Assembly (NCBI RefSeq): GCF_000174195.1
Contig: NZ_ACFY01000084.1
Coordinates: 46,526 to 110,525 of the forward strand
Source: Roseburia inulinivorans DSM 16841
GTDB lineage: Bacteria > Bacillota > Clostridia > Lachnospirales > Lachnospiraceae
Direction: 5' to 3'
Length of the DNA stretch: 64,000 bases
The position numbers were made by a program, and so were the translations under genes. Shown here piece after piece: positions 1-10,101 of this stretch. A model generated the notes under the pieces. It saw only the letters and a list, made by a program, of their open reading frames with translations. It did no database searches and was not told the DNA's origin. The number at the start of each line of letters is the position of its first letter. The first letter of the stretch is position 1.

Positions 1-1109
1 GTATCCGGGAAAAAGTATGGAAGGAATCTTCCTTCTGTATATTTGACACCTTCAATATCAGAGATCAGACGAAGTGTGCTTCCGTTTCCAACGCTTCCTA
101 CCACTGCGTCAAGACCGATCGTTGCAAACTCCTCCATGAATGGTTCTGTTCCGATCCAGTGATCCCCCAAAAACATCATTGCCTCTTTGCCGCATTCATG
201 TGTGATGTCAACCATCTCTTTTGCAAGCTTTGCAACTTCCCTGCGCTGGAACGCCTGGAAATCCTTGTATTCTTTGCTTGGCACACGATACTGGTTATTA
301 TGGTAACCCTGATCGATGATAAATTCCGGACGGAATTTATAACCGACCTCTCTCTCAAACTGCTCTAAAATATATGGACTTACAGAGGAAGAATAACCGT
401 ACCAGTCAACAAACTTCTCTCTCTTAAGCTCATCAAATACGAGTGTGAACTGATGGAAGAACGTTGTATAACGGATCACGTTCACATACGGATGCTCTGC
501 ACAGTATTTGCGCAGACGCTCCATGGAATACTTATGTGTTTTCGGCTGTCTGACATCGAATGTGATCTGATGTTCAAAATCCTTCCAGCCATTTGTCACA
601 GCATTGTACATATGAACCGGATCCCAGATGATGTAAGCTAAAAAGCTGACTGTATATTCATGGAACGGTTCTGTATCGTGGATGCAGACACAGCCGGTTT
701 CCTCATTGTATTCCCATTTATCTGTGGATACCACTTCCCCTGTGGAGCGGTCGATGACTTCCCACCAGCGTTTTCTGTCATCTCTTGTATTTACCTGCAT
801 CAGTTCATCCGAAATTCCTTTCATTAAAGGAATCTGAAGTTCGTTACCGGTTGCAGTGTAAAAATTAGTCATGATATAACTCTGCTGCACTTCATCCGGA
901 TTTGCTTTTGCCCACGCATTATCTTTTCTGGTGGTATAATAAGTTGCATATATTTTTGCACCGGTTTTGGTCAGTTCCTCAGGGAACTCTGTACCGTCGC
1001 AGTCACGGATCGCATCTGCTCCCCAGCGTTTCATTAACTCAATTGTCTCCGGAACTACATCCAGGTTTGTTGGAATCGTCACTCTTCCACCGTGTTCTTT
1101 ATTACCCAT
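1..1109 (-). CDS. GH112 beta-1,3-galactosyl-N-acetylhexosamine phosphorylase (3' end outside window)
   Basis: The first 369 or so codons of a cytoplasmic phosphorylase are visible; the rest lies beyond base 1. The start is the ATG at 1109 behind an AGGAGAAG ribosome site. The N-terminus GGRVTIPTNLDVVPETIELM followed by KRWGADAIRDCDGTEFPEEL is the conserved opening of GH112 (lacto-N-biose / galacto-N-biose phosphorylase). The family cleaves Gal-beta-1,3-GlcNAc/GalNAc with phosphate into Gal-1-P and the free HexNAc; a minority prefer Gal-beta-1,4-L-rhamnose. No signal peptide is seen, consistent with an intracellular step. It lies 11 bp downstream of the GH95 gene as the last visible gene of the transporter-fucosidase operon, which favours the lacto-N-biose/galacto-N-biose specificity. 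The family is secure; the exact substrate is inferred from context. Confidence 0.88.
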   Translation of the reverse strand, partial: MGNKEHGGRVTIPTNLDVVPETIELMKRWGADAIRDCDGTEFPEELTKTGAKIYATYYTTRKDNAWAKANPDEVQQSYIMTNFYTATGNELQIPLMKGISDELMQVNTRDDRKRWWEVIDRSTGEVVSTDKWEYNEETGCVCIHDTEPFHEYTVSFLAYIIWDPVHMYNAVTNGWKDFEHQITFDVRQPKTHKYSMERLRKYCAEHPYVNVIRYTTFFHQFTLVFDELKREKFVDWYGYSSSVSPYILEQFEREVGYKFRPEFIIDQGYHNNQYRVPSKEYKDFQAFQRREVAKLAKEMVDITHECGKEAMMFLGDHWIGTEPFMEEFATIGLDAVVGSVGNGSTLRLISDIEGVKYTEGRFLPYFFPD

Positions 1110-1120
1110 AATCTTCTCCT

Positions 1121-3345
1121 TTATCCTGTAATTTTTGCATTTCCTTTTTCTAACTCTAAAACAAAAAATCCTTCTGTTTCCTCTATTATCTGCGTTTTCT
1201 TGTCTGTCTCCAGTCTGGCTCTTTTTGTTGGAAATGTATTTTTTATTTTTATAAGCATTTTCTCAGGTATCTTCAATCGGATTTCTGACAGATAACCATT
1301 TTTAATTTTTCCGCTTACGAGAATACCACCATAACTCCGAAAACCATTAAATTCTATCCCCTCGTTTTCCCATTGTTTTGGAATTGCTGGAAATAAATGC
1401 AAATATCCCCGATATTCCTGTAAAAGCATCTCTTGTAATGCATCACAAAATCCAAATAATGCTTCCAACGTAAAACGTCTGTAATGAAAGGTTGAATAAC
1501 CTTTTTGCTTGTAATCACCATTCAGGTGAAATCCGTTTTCTTCTACAAATCCATCCGCAAATTGTCTCAGTTTTTCATAAGCGCCTGCTCCATTCTCTGC
1601 CATAGCATAGAGCTGTGCACACATTGCGAACGAAAATCCTACCCACATTCCAGTTCCGAGTTTCTCTATTTCTGATAAGGCTTTTTTATAAAGTTCCCTG
1701 TGTTCTTTTGTATCATAATGTATCAAATGAAGCGGATACAGACACATTAAATGTGAAAAATGCCTGTGTGACTCTTTCAAACGTTCTACTCTGTTCAAGC
1801 CGATATATCCATCTATAACTGCAATCTCATCTAATTTAGAAAGTATCTCTTCATATGCTGTTTTTTCCTTATTTAATATTTCTGAATACTCCTGCAACCG
1901 CACAAACAAGTATCTGATAAGTGCAAGATCAAAATTACTGTTTGGGATCAAATATGCCTCTGGCGTATCATCATATATTTCCGGTGAGGTGGAGAGTGGC
2001 AAATATAATTTCCCATTCTTTTCCTCTAAAAGACCCATAATGGCCTTTCCAACTTCATAAAAAAATGGATATGCCTTCTCTTTTAAAAAAAGAACATCAC
2101 CTGTATACAAATAATACTCATCAAAGCTTAGTGCCACCCAGATACTCATAGTTGGAGAAAGTGCATATTGTGACCAGCCACCCATTGGTTTTCCGTCAAT
2201 CGTTGACACACCCGGAATGAGCAGACCATCCACACCATAAAACTCGTTTGCAAACTGTTCAAAACGAGGTTTTAAATTCCATAAATAATCCAAAAAAAAC
2301 TTCTCCCTCAGCAAGCCTGTCCGCTTTCAAATATGCCTGATAGGACAACTGTGTATTCGTATCATGGTGATAATCTCCGCGCCATGGCGGAATCTTCCCA
2401 TCATCCGCAGTCCAGACTCCTTGCAGTGGCATTGGATAATTTCCTTTTCTGCTGCACGATGCAAATAAATACCACGACCGGTAATAGGTTTTTTCCAACA
2501 GTTCATCGTTGATTTTCAGTGAAGCCTTTTCCCAATATTTTTTTCCACCATTTTATATGCTCTTCCTTTAACTTGTCGTATCCTGTCCTGGCAGCTTCTT
2601 TTAATTCCTCTTTTGCGATCCTGTCAAAGTCATCTCCGTCTTTGCTTGTTTTAATTGTAAAATAAATCTCAGCAAATTCCTTTTTTAAGACGGTATATGC
2701 GAACACACCATAAGAGAATTCACTTTTTGTTTCCTGTATATAATACAGAAAGCCATCTTCCTTTTTTATGTCAGCCTGTGGGTAACCCATTCCGCATGTC
2801 GGAGTAATCTGTCCGCCATCCTTAAACATTTCCCTTTCATTATGACAGTCTGAAGAAATGTATTCCGGGATGCAGAGTTCTGATCTGAAATCACCTTTTA
2901 TTCTTGCTGCTCCTACAGGCTTCCATGCATCCATGAAAAGTTCAATTTCTCCACCATCAAAATGCATTTCCCCAATGGCACTTTTCAAATCAATTTTTGC
3001 ATGTACGTTTTGGAGTTCACACCCATAATCTAACTTAAAATGTCCTGCAGAGATTTTAGAAGGATAAGATAATTCATCATATATTTTTTCAAAAAGTCTC
3101 TCCCGTTCTTTCCATGCTTCCTCTGTACGAAGTTTAGACAGCTTTACAAGATTTTTGTAACAAAATCCAGCTTCCAATGTATTAGGATGCTCTCTGGTAT
3201 CCCACAGATCTATTCTGTCCACTGCCAGATAAATGGCATCTTCGCCATACACAATACATCCCAGCCTGCCATTTCCAAGTGGTAACCCCATATCCCACGA
3301 AGTAATGGCATGTTCATAACAAATATCATATTTACTTAAATCCAT
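1121..3345 (-). CDS. GH95 alpha-L-fucosidase, interrupted by two homopolymer frameshifts
   Basis: Three consecutive minus-strand reading frames together make one roughly 740-residue GH95 enzyme, the normal family length. The first frame (3345 to about 2540) starts MDLSKYDICYEHAITSWDMG and carries the N-terminal beta-domain. An extra A in the run at 2538-2544 shifts the frame, and another extra base in the run at 2292-2299 shifts it again into the C-terminal part. The catalytic (alpha/alpha)6 domain shows the STSPE motif, whose Glu is the expected general acid, and HRHFSHLMCLYPL. The usual Asn-x-Asn catalytic pair appears as D-T-N within DYHHDTNTQ, a variant worth noting. There is no signal peptide, so it should act in the cytoplasm on imported fucosylated glycans; GH95 classically removes alpha-1,2-fucose. 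It lies 32 bp after GH29 in the same operon. Both breaks are most simply sequencing errors. Confidence 0.85.
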
Positions 3346-3377
3346 ACTCTTTTCACTTTCTGACTGTTCAGATTTTC

Positions 3378-4795
3378 TTATGATTCTTGATAAACCTCAA
3401 GTAATCTTAAAGCCGCTTCTGTTCTCGATGAAGTGATTTTTATGATAAGTTCCTCTGTCTGTACCGGATCAAACATGCAAATACGTTTATGTCCTACAAC
3501 TGTAAAATCAGCAATTTTATTTTTTCCCGCAAGGATCTCTCCCTGTTCAATATGTTGTCCCAATGGCAAATATTCTCCCAGCACAACTGCGGAAATATTC
3601 TTAAGCTCCGGAAAACGAAGTGTGATGACTGCACTCGCACTGTCCTCTGATGCCAACCAATATGTCCCGTTGTCTCCATCTGTAAGAAATTCTACCGAAT
3701 GATCTGTTTGTACGGTATCCGCTTCAATTTGTGCCGTGGCAGCTATATTATGTGCAAATTTGTTTTTCAACATTTCCCCAAGTTGTTTCAACTGCTCACA
3801 ATCCGCTTTAGCTATACGTCCGTGTTTATCCGGTGGAATATTCAGCAACAGGCTTGCATTTGCACCAACCGCATCCAGATAAATATGGAATAACTCCTCC
3901 GCTGTGCGTACCTGTGCATCCTCTTCCTCATGATAAAACCAGCCGGTGCGGATCGAAGTATCAACTTCTGCCGGATACCAGACCAGTGTTTCCGCCTGTT
4001 TTATTGCTTCCCGGCTGCCCAGATCCTCATCCTGCGAGTCGAATTTTCTGGAAAATGTTCCGTCATCTGACTTTTGCGACTTTTCCGAGGTTCGTTCTGC
4101 ATCACGGAGTTCTGCCGGAACAACACTCCACTCACTCTTCCTGCAATGTCCTGCCTCATTTCCACACCATCTTACATCCGGTCCACATATATTAATTACT
4201 GCCTCCGGCTGTAAGTTTCGTATTACACTGTAGTACCTCTCCCAGTCATAGACTTGTTTTTTCCGTTCGGTCCTTCACCGCATGCACCATCAAACCAAAA
4301 ACAAAATATATCACCGTAATTGCTTGCGAGTTCTGTCAACTGGTTCACAAAATAATCATCATATGCTGTTCCGCTTCCATAACATGACTCATGCCGATCC
4401 CATGGTGATAAGTACACCCCGAATTTTATTCCACCGCGTCTGCACGCATCTGCAACTTCGCGCACCACATCCCCCTGTCCATTTTTCCATGGACTGTTTT
4501 TAACACTATATTCTGTATAGGCACTTGGCCACAGGCAAAAACCGTCATGGTGTTTGCACGTCAACAGCAGTCCTCTCATCCCTGCTGACTTAACAGCCGC
4601 TACCCATTGATCTGCATCAAACGCATCTGGTGCAAAAAGTCTCGGGGAATCTGTTCCATCTCCCCACTCACGACCGGTAAAAGTATTCATACCAAAATGC
4701 GTAAATGCATAAAATTCAAGCTGCTGCCATGCAAGCTGGCGCAGACTTGGTGCAATGCCAGCCGCATAATAAATCTGTTCTTCGGGTGTCCTCAT
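3378..4795 (-). CDS. GH29 alpha-L-fucosidase with one frameshift
   Basis: About 472 residues once a missing base in the T6 run at 4257-4262 is restored. Before the break the protein reads [16 protein letters not shown]; the Asp of WFDG is the expected GH29 nucleophile. After the break the frame continues uninterrupted through [19 protein letters not shown] to [13 protein letters not shown]. The C-terminal ~120 residues ([18 protein letters not shown] onward) form a discoidin-like beta-sandwich. The [11 protein letters not shown] signature resembles the alpha-1,3/1,4-specific GH29 subgroup, which would fit Lewis-type structures; that assignment is by memory of the family. No signal peptide. 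It lies 48 bp after a permease gene, and GH95 follows at 32 bp. Start: ATG at 4795 behind GGAGGAAAAG. Likely functional in the real genome. Confidence 0.85.
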
Positions 4796-4842
4796 CTTTT
4801 CCTCCTTCTCCTGTATCTGCTTTTTTTATTCCAGATAAGAAA

Positions 4843-5697
4843 TTAACCTTTCAGACCTCCGACATTCATTCCCTGAATTAACTGCTTCTGTCCTATCAGG
4901 AAAATAATAATGGTCGGGATTAACGCTAATATAAGTGCTGCAAACAATGCTCCCCAGTCTGTAGCATAACGCTGAACCTCATACAGATTGGCAAGTCCGA
5001 CCGGAAGTGTCTGCTTTTCCGGGTCAGTTAACATAACAAGTGCAACCGGATATTCGTTCCATGCAGCCATCGCTGAAATCATACACACTGTCACAATTCC
5101 CGGCTTTGCCATCGGCATAATTACTTTTATCAGGATACGGAACGGTCCACAGCCATCAATCATTGCTGCTTCCTCATAATCCCTCGGAATAGACCTTAAA
5201 AAGCCGGACAAAACAAATATGGCAAACGGAAACTGCATTGTTGCATACAAAACAGCCAGTGCCACACGGTTATTGAGTAAATGCAATGCATTCATCTGTA
5301 AAAACAGCGGTATCATAATAAAGGTTGCCTGAATAAAAATAGCTGCCATATAAATATTTAACATCAGCCTTGAGCCAAAAAATTTATACCGCACCAGGCA
5401 ATAGGCACACGGAACAGCACATACCATGATGACGCACAATGTAATAAGTACAATCAGCACGGAATTTCCGACATTGCTTAAAAGATTTGATTTTTCAATT
5501 GCACGCGCATAGTTATCCCATGCCAGACTTTTGGGAAGTGAAAATGCATTTGTAAGAAATTCATTATTCGTTTTAAACGATGAATAAACATTCCAAAGCA
5601 ATGGATAAATCATAATCACTGTCACCAAAATCATAAAAATGCGGACGACCCACCGCAATGCGGCTGCCTGGCGTCGGCTCTGCTCATTTGTCTTCAT
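4843..5697 (-). CDS. ABC sugar transporter permease, MalG/CUT1 type
   Basis: A 284-residue inner-membrane permease with six predicted membrane segments. The EAA loop reads YEEAAMIDGCGPFRILIKVIMPMAKPGI, the coupling helix that contacts the ATPase in carbohydrate (CUT1) importers. It is encoded 15 bp after its partner permease and just before the GH29 gene, so it forms the second half of the translocation channel for the oligosaccharide bound by the lipoprotein at 6706-8118. No ATPase gene is visible in the locus; CUT1 systems of gut Firmicutes commonly share a housekeeping MsmX-type ATPase encoded elsewhere. The final GMNVGGLKG is typical of MalG proteins. Confidence 0.92.
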   Translation of the reverse strand: MKTNEQSRRQAAALRWVVRIFMILVTVIMIYPLLWNVYSSFKTNNEFLTNAFSLPKSLAWDNYARAIEKSNLLSNVGNSVLIVLITLCVIMVCAVPCAYCLVRYKFFGSRLMLNIYMAAIFIQATFIMIPLFLQMNALHLLNNRVALAVLYATMQFPFAIFVLSGFLRSIPRDYEEAAMIDGCGPFRILIKVIMPMAKPGIVTVCMISAMAAWNEYPVALVMLTDPEKQTLPVGLANLYEVQRYATDWGALFAALILALIPTIIIFLIGQKQLIQGMNVGGLKG

Positions 5698-5712
5698 ATT
5701 TCCTACCCCCCT

Positions 5713-6624
5713 TTAAGACTCACTGTTTGTAAGCTTACGTGAAACCATTGACAACGCAATCGAAATTATCAATGTAAATACTGTAATTGCCATTGCATAT
5801 CCGAAGTTACCGTTTATAAATCCCTGGGTATACATGTACTGGAGCAATACGGAGGATGCACCGTTTGGTCCTCCACCGGTCATAACCTTGGATAAGGTAA
5901 AGCTTAAATTTATCGTTCCCGAAAGAGCCAATACAAACGTAATACCTATAATGTCTTTTATTAACGGCAGCGTAATTGAAAACATTTTACGGACAGGACC
6001 TGCCCCGTCAATTGTTGCTGCTTCATAAATCTCACTGGAAATACCATCCATTGCCGCAATATGCATTACCATATAGTAACCGGTCGCCTGCCAGATTAAA
6101 GTGACTGCAATACACCAGAGTGCTGTGCTTCCATCACCCAGCCATGATTTTGCCCAGGCAGACAAACCAACTCCATTTAAAAAGCTATTTAAAATACCCA
6201 TGGTCGGATGAAAAACAAATGACCAGATAATTCCTACGACTGTAAGTGATATAATGTTTGGAAAATAGAATACTGTCCGGTACAGACCACGTTCCTTCAA
6301 ATCAGACTGTGAAATAATAAACGCAAGTACCAGTGCAATCGCAATTGTAATTATTGGGACAACCGCCATAAGCTTTAGTGTATTTTTTAATGCAAGGATA
6401 AAATATTCGTCCCGGAACATATATTTGTAATTCTCCAGAAAAACAAACTTACTGTTTAATCCAAGAGAAGTTGCATTCGTTAATGATAATAAAAACGCCC
6501 GTATAGTCGGAATAATTGTAAAAATCAGTGTCAGTAAAAAGGCTGGTAAAACACATATACAGATAAAACCTACCGGCAGCTTCTGCCCTTTCTTTTTTTT
6601 CTTTTCCGGCAGCTTGCAGTTTCA
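5713..6624 (-). CDS. ABC sugar transporter permease, MalF/CUT1 type, frameshift near the N-terminus
   Basis: The ATG at 6624 sits behind an AAAGGGGTAATTAA ribosome site and starts MKLQAAGKEKK, but the frame then runs into a stop. Restoring one base in the T8 run at 6593-6600 joins it to KGQKLPVGFICICVLPAFLL and the rest of a ~303-residue permease, which is the normal MalF-family size. The EAA loop is YEAATIDGAGPVRKMFSITLPLIKDI. Six membrane segments are apparent. The open frame without correction would begin only at MFRDEYFILALKN (6420) and lack the first membrane helix, so the corrected start is preferred. It lies between the binding protein, from which it is separated by a terminator hairpin, and the MalG-type partner. 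Confidence 0.85.
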
Positions 6625-6640
6625 TTTAATTACCCCTTTC

Positions 6641-6681
6641 GAAAAAAAATAGCGCCATGCCACACAATGCGGCATGGCGCC
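6641..6681 (-). terminator. Intercistronic terminator hairpin after the binding-protein gene
   Basis: Perfect 10-bp stem GCGCCATGCC / GGCATGGCGC (6652-6661 with 6671-6680), followed on the minus strand by a run of eight U. It stands between the stop of the binding protein (6706) and the start of the first permease (6624). Partial termination here would give more binding protein than permease, a usual arrangement in ABC importers. Confidence 0.85.
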
Positions 6682-6705
6682 TCATAAGTCTACAGACTTA
6701 CTTGA

Positions 6706-8118
6706 TTATTGCGCAGTTTCTGAAACCTCTTTAAAGGAATTTTCTACTTTCTGAGCCCACTCTTCTGCACTCATTTTACCTGTCATAACATCTGACAATA
6801 CGTTAAATACATCATCATTCGGAACTACCTTGCATCCTTCTGGTAATGCTGCAAAACCAAATACCATGGATGTTCCATGCTCATAAATCTCATTCATATT
6901 ATAGATACCGTCAGAAACAAGTCCCTTGGATAACTCAGTTGCATCTTTTAATGCGTAAATACCATTTGCCTTTTCTGCAAACAACTTCACAGACTCTTCT
7001 GTATACAGGAAACGTAAAAACTCTTTTGCCAGCTCAGGGTTCTCTGCCTTTGCAGGAATACTAAACTGCTCTACACTTGTCATAACATAGGCTTCATCCC
7101 CATCTTTTAAAACTGGGGCTGTCCAGAGTCCAAACTCGAAACCATCCGCTCTCGGAGCGTCTGCCATCTCATTTTCCATCCAGTTACCATTTGGAATAAA
7201 CAAACATTTGTTCATCATCATTTCTGTCTGGGACTGTGTATGGTTCAATGCAACTGTACCCTCCAGCAAATATCCTCCGGTGCCGATCTTTGCTATATTT
7301 TCAAGAACTTCCATCGCTTCTGGTTTTGAGAAAGAACCTTCCACATAATTAGAAATGTCTTTGATATTATCTATCCCTGTAGCAGAAGCTAAGGCCGGCC
7401 ACAATAAAGACTCTACATATGACGGATAAATTCCTGCATAAGTCATCAGTGCATATCCATCTTCTTTTGCCTGGTCACCGAGAGCAAAGAATTCGTCCCA
7501 TGTCGTCGGGAGTTCATAATTCATTTCCTCAAACAGAGTCTTATTGTATACAAGTCCCATTGGGCTGCTGTTAAATGGCGCCAGATAAATCTTTCCATCA
7601 GCATACGGCTGACATTTTGCTGTCTCAAGAATACCCGTATTTACCTGATCTTTTAATGGTGTCTCATCATCAATGCCAGGTCCTTCAAACACATCTGTCA
7701 AATCCAATAATGCATGTTCCTTAATCATAGACGAGATAAGACCTGTAGAATCATTGTCGTTCATAACAATAAAATCCGGTACATTTCCGGCAACAATTTG
7801 TGGTCTGATGACATCACCAATTGATGGGCTGATCTGCATGTCAACCTCAACTCCCGGATAGGCTGCTTCAAACTTCTCGACTATTTCATTCCAGTAATCC
7901 GGACCATAACCTCCTTCAAATACCGCAATATTTAATTTCTTGTTCTCAAATTCTGCCGCATTGTCTGCTGTTCCATTCTTCTCCGTTTTTTCTGTGCCTA
8001 CTGTGTTTTCTGCGCTGCTGTTGTCTGTGTTTGCGGATGTATTTGCATTTCCCCCGCATCCTGCCAGTGTTGCTGCACACATGCTTGCAACAAGTAGCGT
8101 ACTAATCGCTTTTTTCAT
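6706..8118 (-). CDS. Extracellular oligosaccharide-binding lipoprotein of the ABC importer
   Basis: 470 residues starting MKKAISTLLVASMCAATLAGCGG: a lipoprotein signal peptide with lipobox LAGC, so it is anchored outside the membrane. A Ser/Thr/Asn-rich linker (residues 25-55) precedes a carbohydrate-binding fold of the CUT1 class (SBP_bac_1 type; NIAVFEGGYGPDYWNEIVEKF near residue 65). It is the first gene of the leftward operon and diverges from the YesM-type kinase gene. The neighbouring GH29, GH95 and GH112 genes imply a fucosylated or plain Gal-beta-1,3-HexNAc ligand. Published work on Roseburia inulinivorans describes a binding protein for Lewis a/b-type glycans in a similar locus; equivalence is inferred. 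The start at 8118 has a strong GGAGG site (CAGGAGGAAATTAAA). Confidence 0.9.
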   Translation of the reverse strand: MKKAISTLLVASMCAATLAGCGGNANTSANTDNSSAENTVGTEKTEKNGTADNAAEFENKKLNIAVFEGGYGPDYWNEIVEKFEAAYPGVEVDMQISPSIGDVIRPQIVAGNVPDFIVMNDNDSTGLISSMIKEHALLDLTDVFEGPGIDDETPLKDQVNTGILETAKCQPYADGKIYLAPFNSSPMGLVYNKTLFEEMNYELPTTWDEFFALGDQAKEDGYALMTYAGIYPSYVESLLWPALASATGIDNIKDISNYVEGSFSKPEAMEVLENIAKIGTGGYLLEGTVALNHTQSQTEMMMNKCLFIPNGNWMENEMADAPRADGFEFGLWTAPVLKDGDEAYVMTSVEQFSIPAKAENPELAKEFLRFLYTEESVKLFAEKANGIYALKDATELSKGLVSDGIYNMNEIYEHGTSMVFGFAALPEGCKVVPNDDVFNVLSDVMTGKMSAEEWAQKVENSFKEVSETAQ

Positions 8119-8309
8119 TTTAATTTCCTCCTGATTTTTAATTTTCTGGAAAACTTTTTTGTCTCCCTTGGAATGATTTCATTATAGCTGTAACAGGTGG
8201 CAGATTGAATGGACACAATTTACAAAAAGCTATACAATATTGACTTTTTCGACTGACACTGTTAGTATTAATGAACAGCTAAAAATAAAGTATTGGAAAA
8301 GAGGAAACT
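8119..8309. promoter_or_regulatory. Divergent promoter region of the glycan transporter and the yesMN-like genes
   Basis: A 191-bp intergenic stretch between divergent start codons. On the minus strand there is a TATAAT -10 (plus ATTATA near 8182-8187) without a good -35, as expected for an activator-dependent promoter. The 18-bp motif at 8230-8247, recorded separately, lies upstream of it. The plus-strand kinase start is served by AAAAGAGGAAAC. Confidence 0.6.
8230..8247. promoter_or_regulatory. 18-bp operator candidate shared with the GH136 transcript
   Basis: CTATACAATATTGACTTT on the plus strand occurs identically at 15480-15497. Both copies lie upstream of the leftward promoters of the same glycan locus (transporter operon and chaperone/GH136 pair). 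The sequence is directly seen; binding by the adjacent AraC-type response regulator is inferred. Confidence 0.65.
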
Positions 8310-10100
8310 TTGAAATTAACAAAAACACGCCATTGCGTAAAACAGACAAATCTTTTAAGAACCATTAAAATCAGAAACCGGCTTTTATGCATTTTTCTTT
8401 TTATTTCCCTTGTTCCGGTTACTTTTATCGGCTTTTATGCATACACAGTATACACCCAGTCAATCAATGATAAGCTGGAACGTTCCAATGAACAGGCTCT
8501 GTATCTTTTAAATCAGAATTTTATTACCGAGCTCAACATATTCCGTATGTATATTGACACAATTTCCGTCAGCGATGAATGCCAGCAGATCCTTTCCAAA
8601 TCATGTGATACCAATTTCACATTAAATGAACAGGATGTACAGGCACTCAACGATTTCCGCAGCCGTGTTCCATTCCCATCCATTCACCTGAAAAATCTGC
8701 GTATTCTCGACCGCAATCGAAATATCGTATATGATTTAGGATATGATGATATAGATGCCGAACGTTTTTCCCAGATTGTAGAAGAAATTGATGAAACCTC
8801 CCCTCATGACTCCCTTCAATATATCCACACCTATCGAAGCAGTGACAAAATCATTATCGGCCGTAAAATTTACAGCAGTACACGTCTGAGTGAGCATATT
8901 GGTTACATCCTTATTTATCTTGATGAAACCTTTTTCAGCAATACACTTTTTACAAACGTCTCCTTTGGAGATGAGTCCAATATTATGCTTGTGCGCGGTG
9001 ACGGCTATATCATTTCCTCCCAGAAGCGTTCCGTACTTGGCGCACTGTTAGACGATGCCCTGCTTCAGCAGGTGAAATTAAATAAAAACTCCCTTGCCGA
9101 AACCTTTTACACAGAATATGAGGGTGAAAAGCTTGTTATTATCTCTGTGTATAACAGTGAATTTAATAACTACCTCATGGCTACCTTCCCCTATCGCTAC
9201 ATTACCGATGAGACGAGCAGGATTAATCAAAGACTGCTTCTCCTTGCAGCCATTTTAATTGCGCTCTGCCTGTGTCTTACGCTCATTGTATACACAAGTA
9301 TTATGCAGCCAATTCACCAGATTGTCACAAAATGCAATGATATTTCCTATGAGGACTTAAACACAGCCATCAACGATACAAGCCCCGACGAATTAGGTTT
9401 TCTTGCCCGGACAATCGACCAGATGCTTCAACGCATTCACATGTTCCATATCGAACAGGCTCAGAATGAGGAGCAGAAAAGGCACCTGGAATTAAGAGTT
9501 CTGCAATACCAGATTAACACCCATTTTCTGTTTAACACCTTAAACTCGCTGCGTATCGTTGCACAGATGAACGATGTACCTATTTTAGAACAGGGTATCT
9601 CCTCCCTTACTTTTTTATTGCAGCAGACACTGGTCAAAAAACAGGAGCGGATACCTCTTTCCCTTGAGATTGAAAACTTAAACCACTATTTTACGGTGCA
9701 GAGTATCCGCTATGCCGGAATGTTCGATGTGAAATACCATTTGGAAAATGATACTCTCGCCTGTGAAATCCCACGCTTTGCATTACAGCCGCTCGCTGAA
9801 AATGCGATTATACATGGGACCGCCAATGCAGCTATTCCAATTATAATTTCGGTGGAAAGCCATTTTTCTGACAATAAAACACTTGAAATCATCCTTCGTG
9901 ACAACGGATGCGGATTTGACCAGGACGAGGTAAAACAGACAGACAAAAAATGTGGCTCGGGTATCGGCGTAGACAATGTAAACCAACGGATTAAATTACA
10001 TTACGGCGCTTCGTACGGCCTTAAGCTGGAAAGCCATCCGGGAGAAGGCACTGTCTGCTATCTGACACTTCCGCACATACTTTATAAGGAGGAAAATTAA
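8310..10100 (+). CDS. YesM-type sensor histidine kinase
   Basis: 596 residues starting at a TTG (8310) behind GAGG. Two membrane segments (about residues 25-47 and 308-330) flank a ~260-residue extracellular Cache-like sensor. A HAMP region follows (IMQPIHQIVTKCNDISYEDL). The His_kinase box YQINTHFLFNTLNSL contains the phospho-accepting His, and the GHKL ATPase ends with DNGCGFD and GIGVDNVNQRIKLHYG. The family partners with AraC-type response regulators to sense extracellular sugars and switch on adjacent ABC importers. The partner regulator begins 1 bp after the stop. It diverges from the transporter operon, which it most likely controls. Confidence 0.93.
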   Translation: MKLTKTRHCVKQTNLLRTIKIRNRLLCIFLFISLVPVTFIGFYAYTVYTQSINDKLERSNEQALYLLNQNFITELNIFRMYIDTISVSDECQQILSKSCDTNFTLNEQDVQALNDFRSRVPFPSIHLKNLRILDRNRNIVYDLGYDDIDAERFSQIVEEIDETSPHDSLQYIHTYRSSDKIIIGRKIYSSTRLSEHIGYILIYLDETFFSNTLFTNVSFGDESNIMLVRGDGYIISSQKRSVLGALLDDALLQQVKLNKNSLAETFYTEYEGEKLVIISVYNSEFNNYLMATFPYRYITDETSRINQRLLLLAAILIALCLCLTLIVYTSIMQPIHQIVTKCNDISYEDLNTAINDTSPDELGFLARTIDQMLQRIHMFHIEQAQNEEQKRHLELRVLQYQINTHFLFNTLNSLRIVAQMNDVPILEQGISSLTFLLQQTLVKKQERIPLSLEIENLNHYFTVQSIRYAGMFDVKYHLENDTLACEIPRFALQPLAENAIIHGTANAAIPIIISVESHFSDNKTLEIILRDNGCGFDQDEVKQTDKKCGSGIGVDNVNQRIKLHYGASYGLKLESHPGEGTVCYLTLPHILYKEEN

Positions 10101-10101
10101 A

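Noticed and set aside
1121..4795. Reading the GH95 and GH29 genes as true pseudogenes
   Set aside because: Each break is a one-base homopolymer change and all catalytic regions are intact, and the same error type hits htpG. Sequencing error is the simpler explanation, though not proven.
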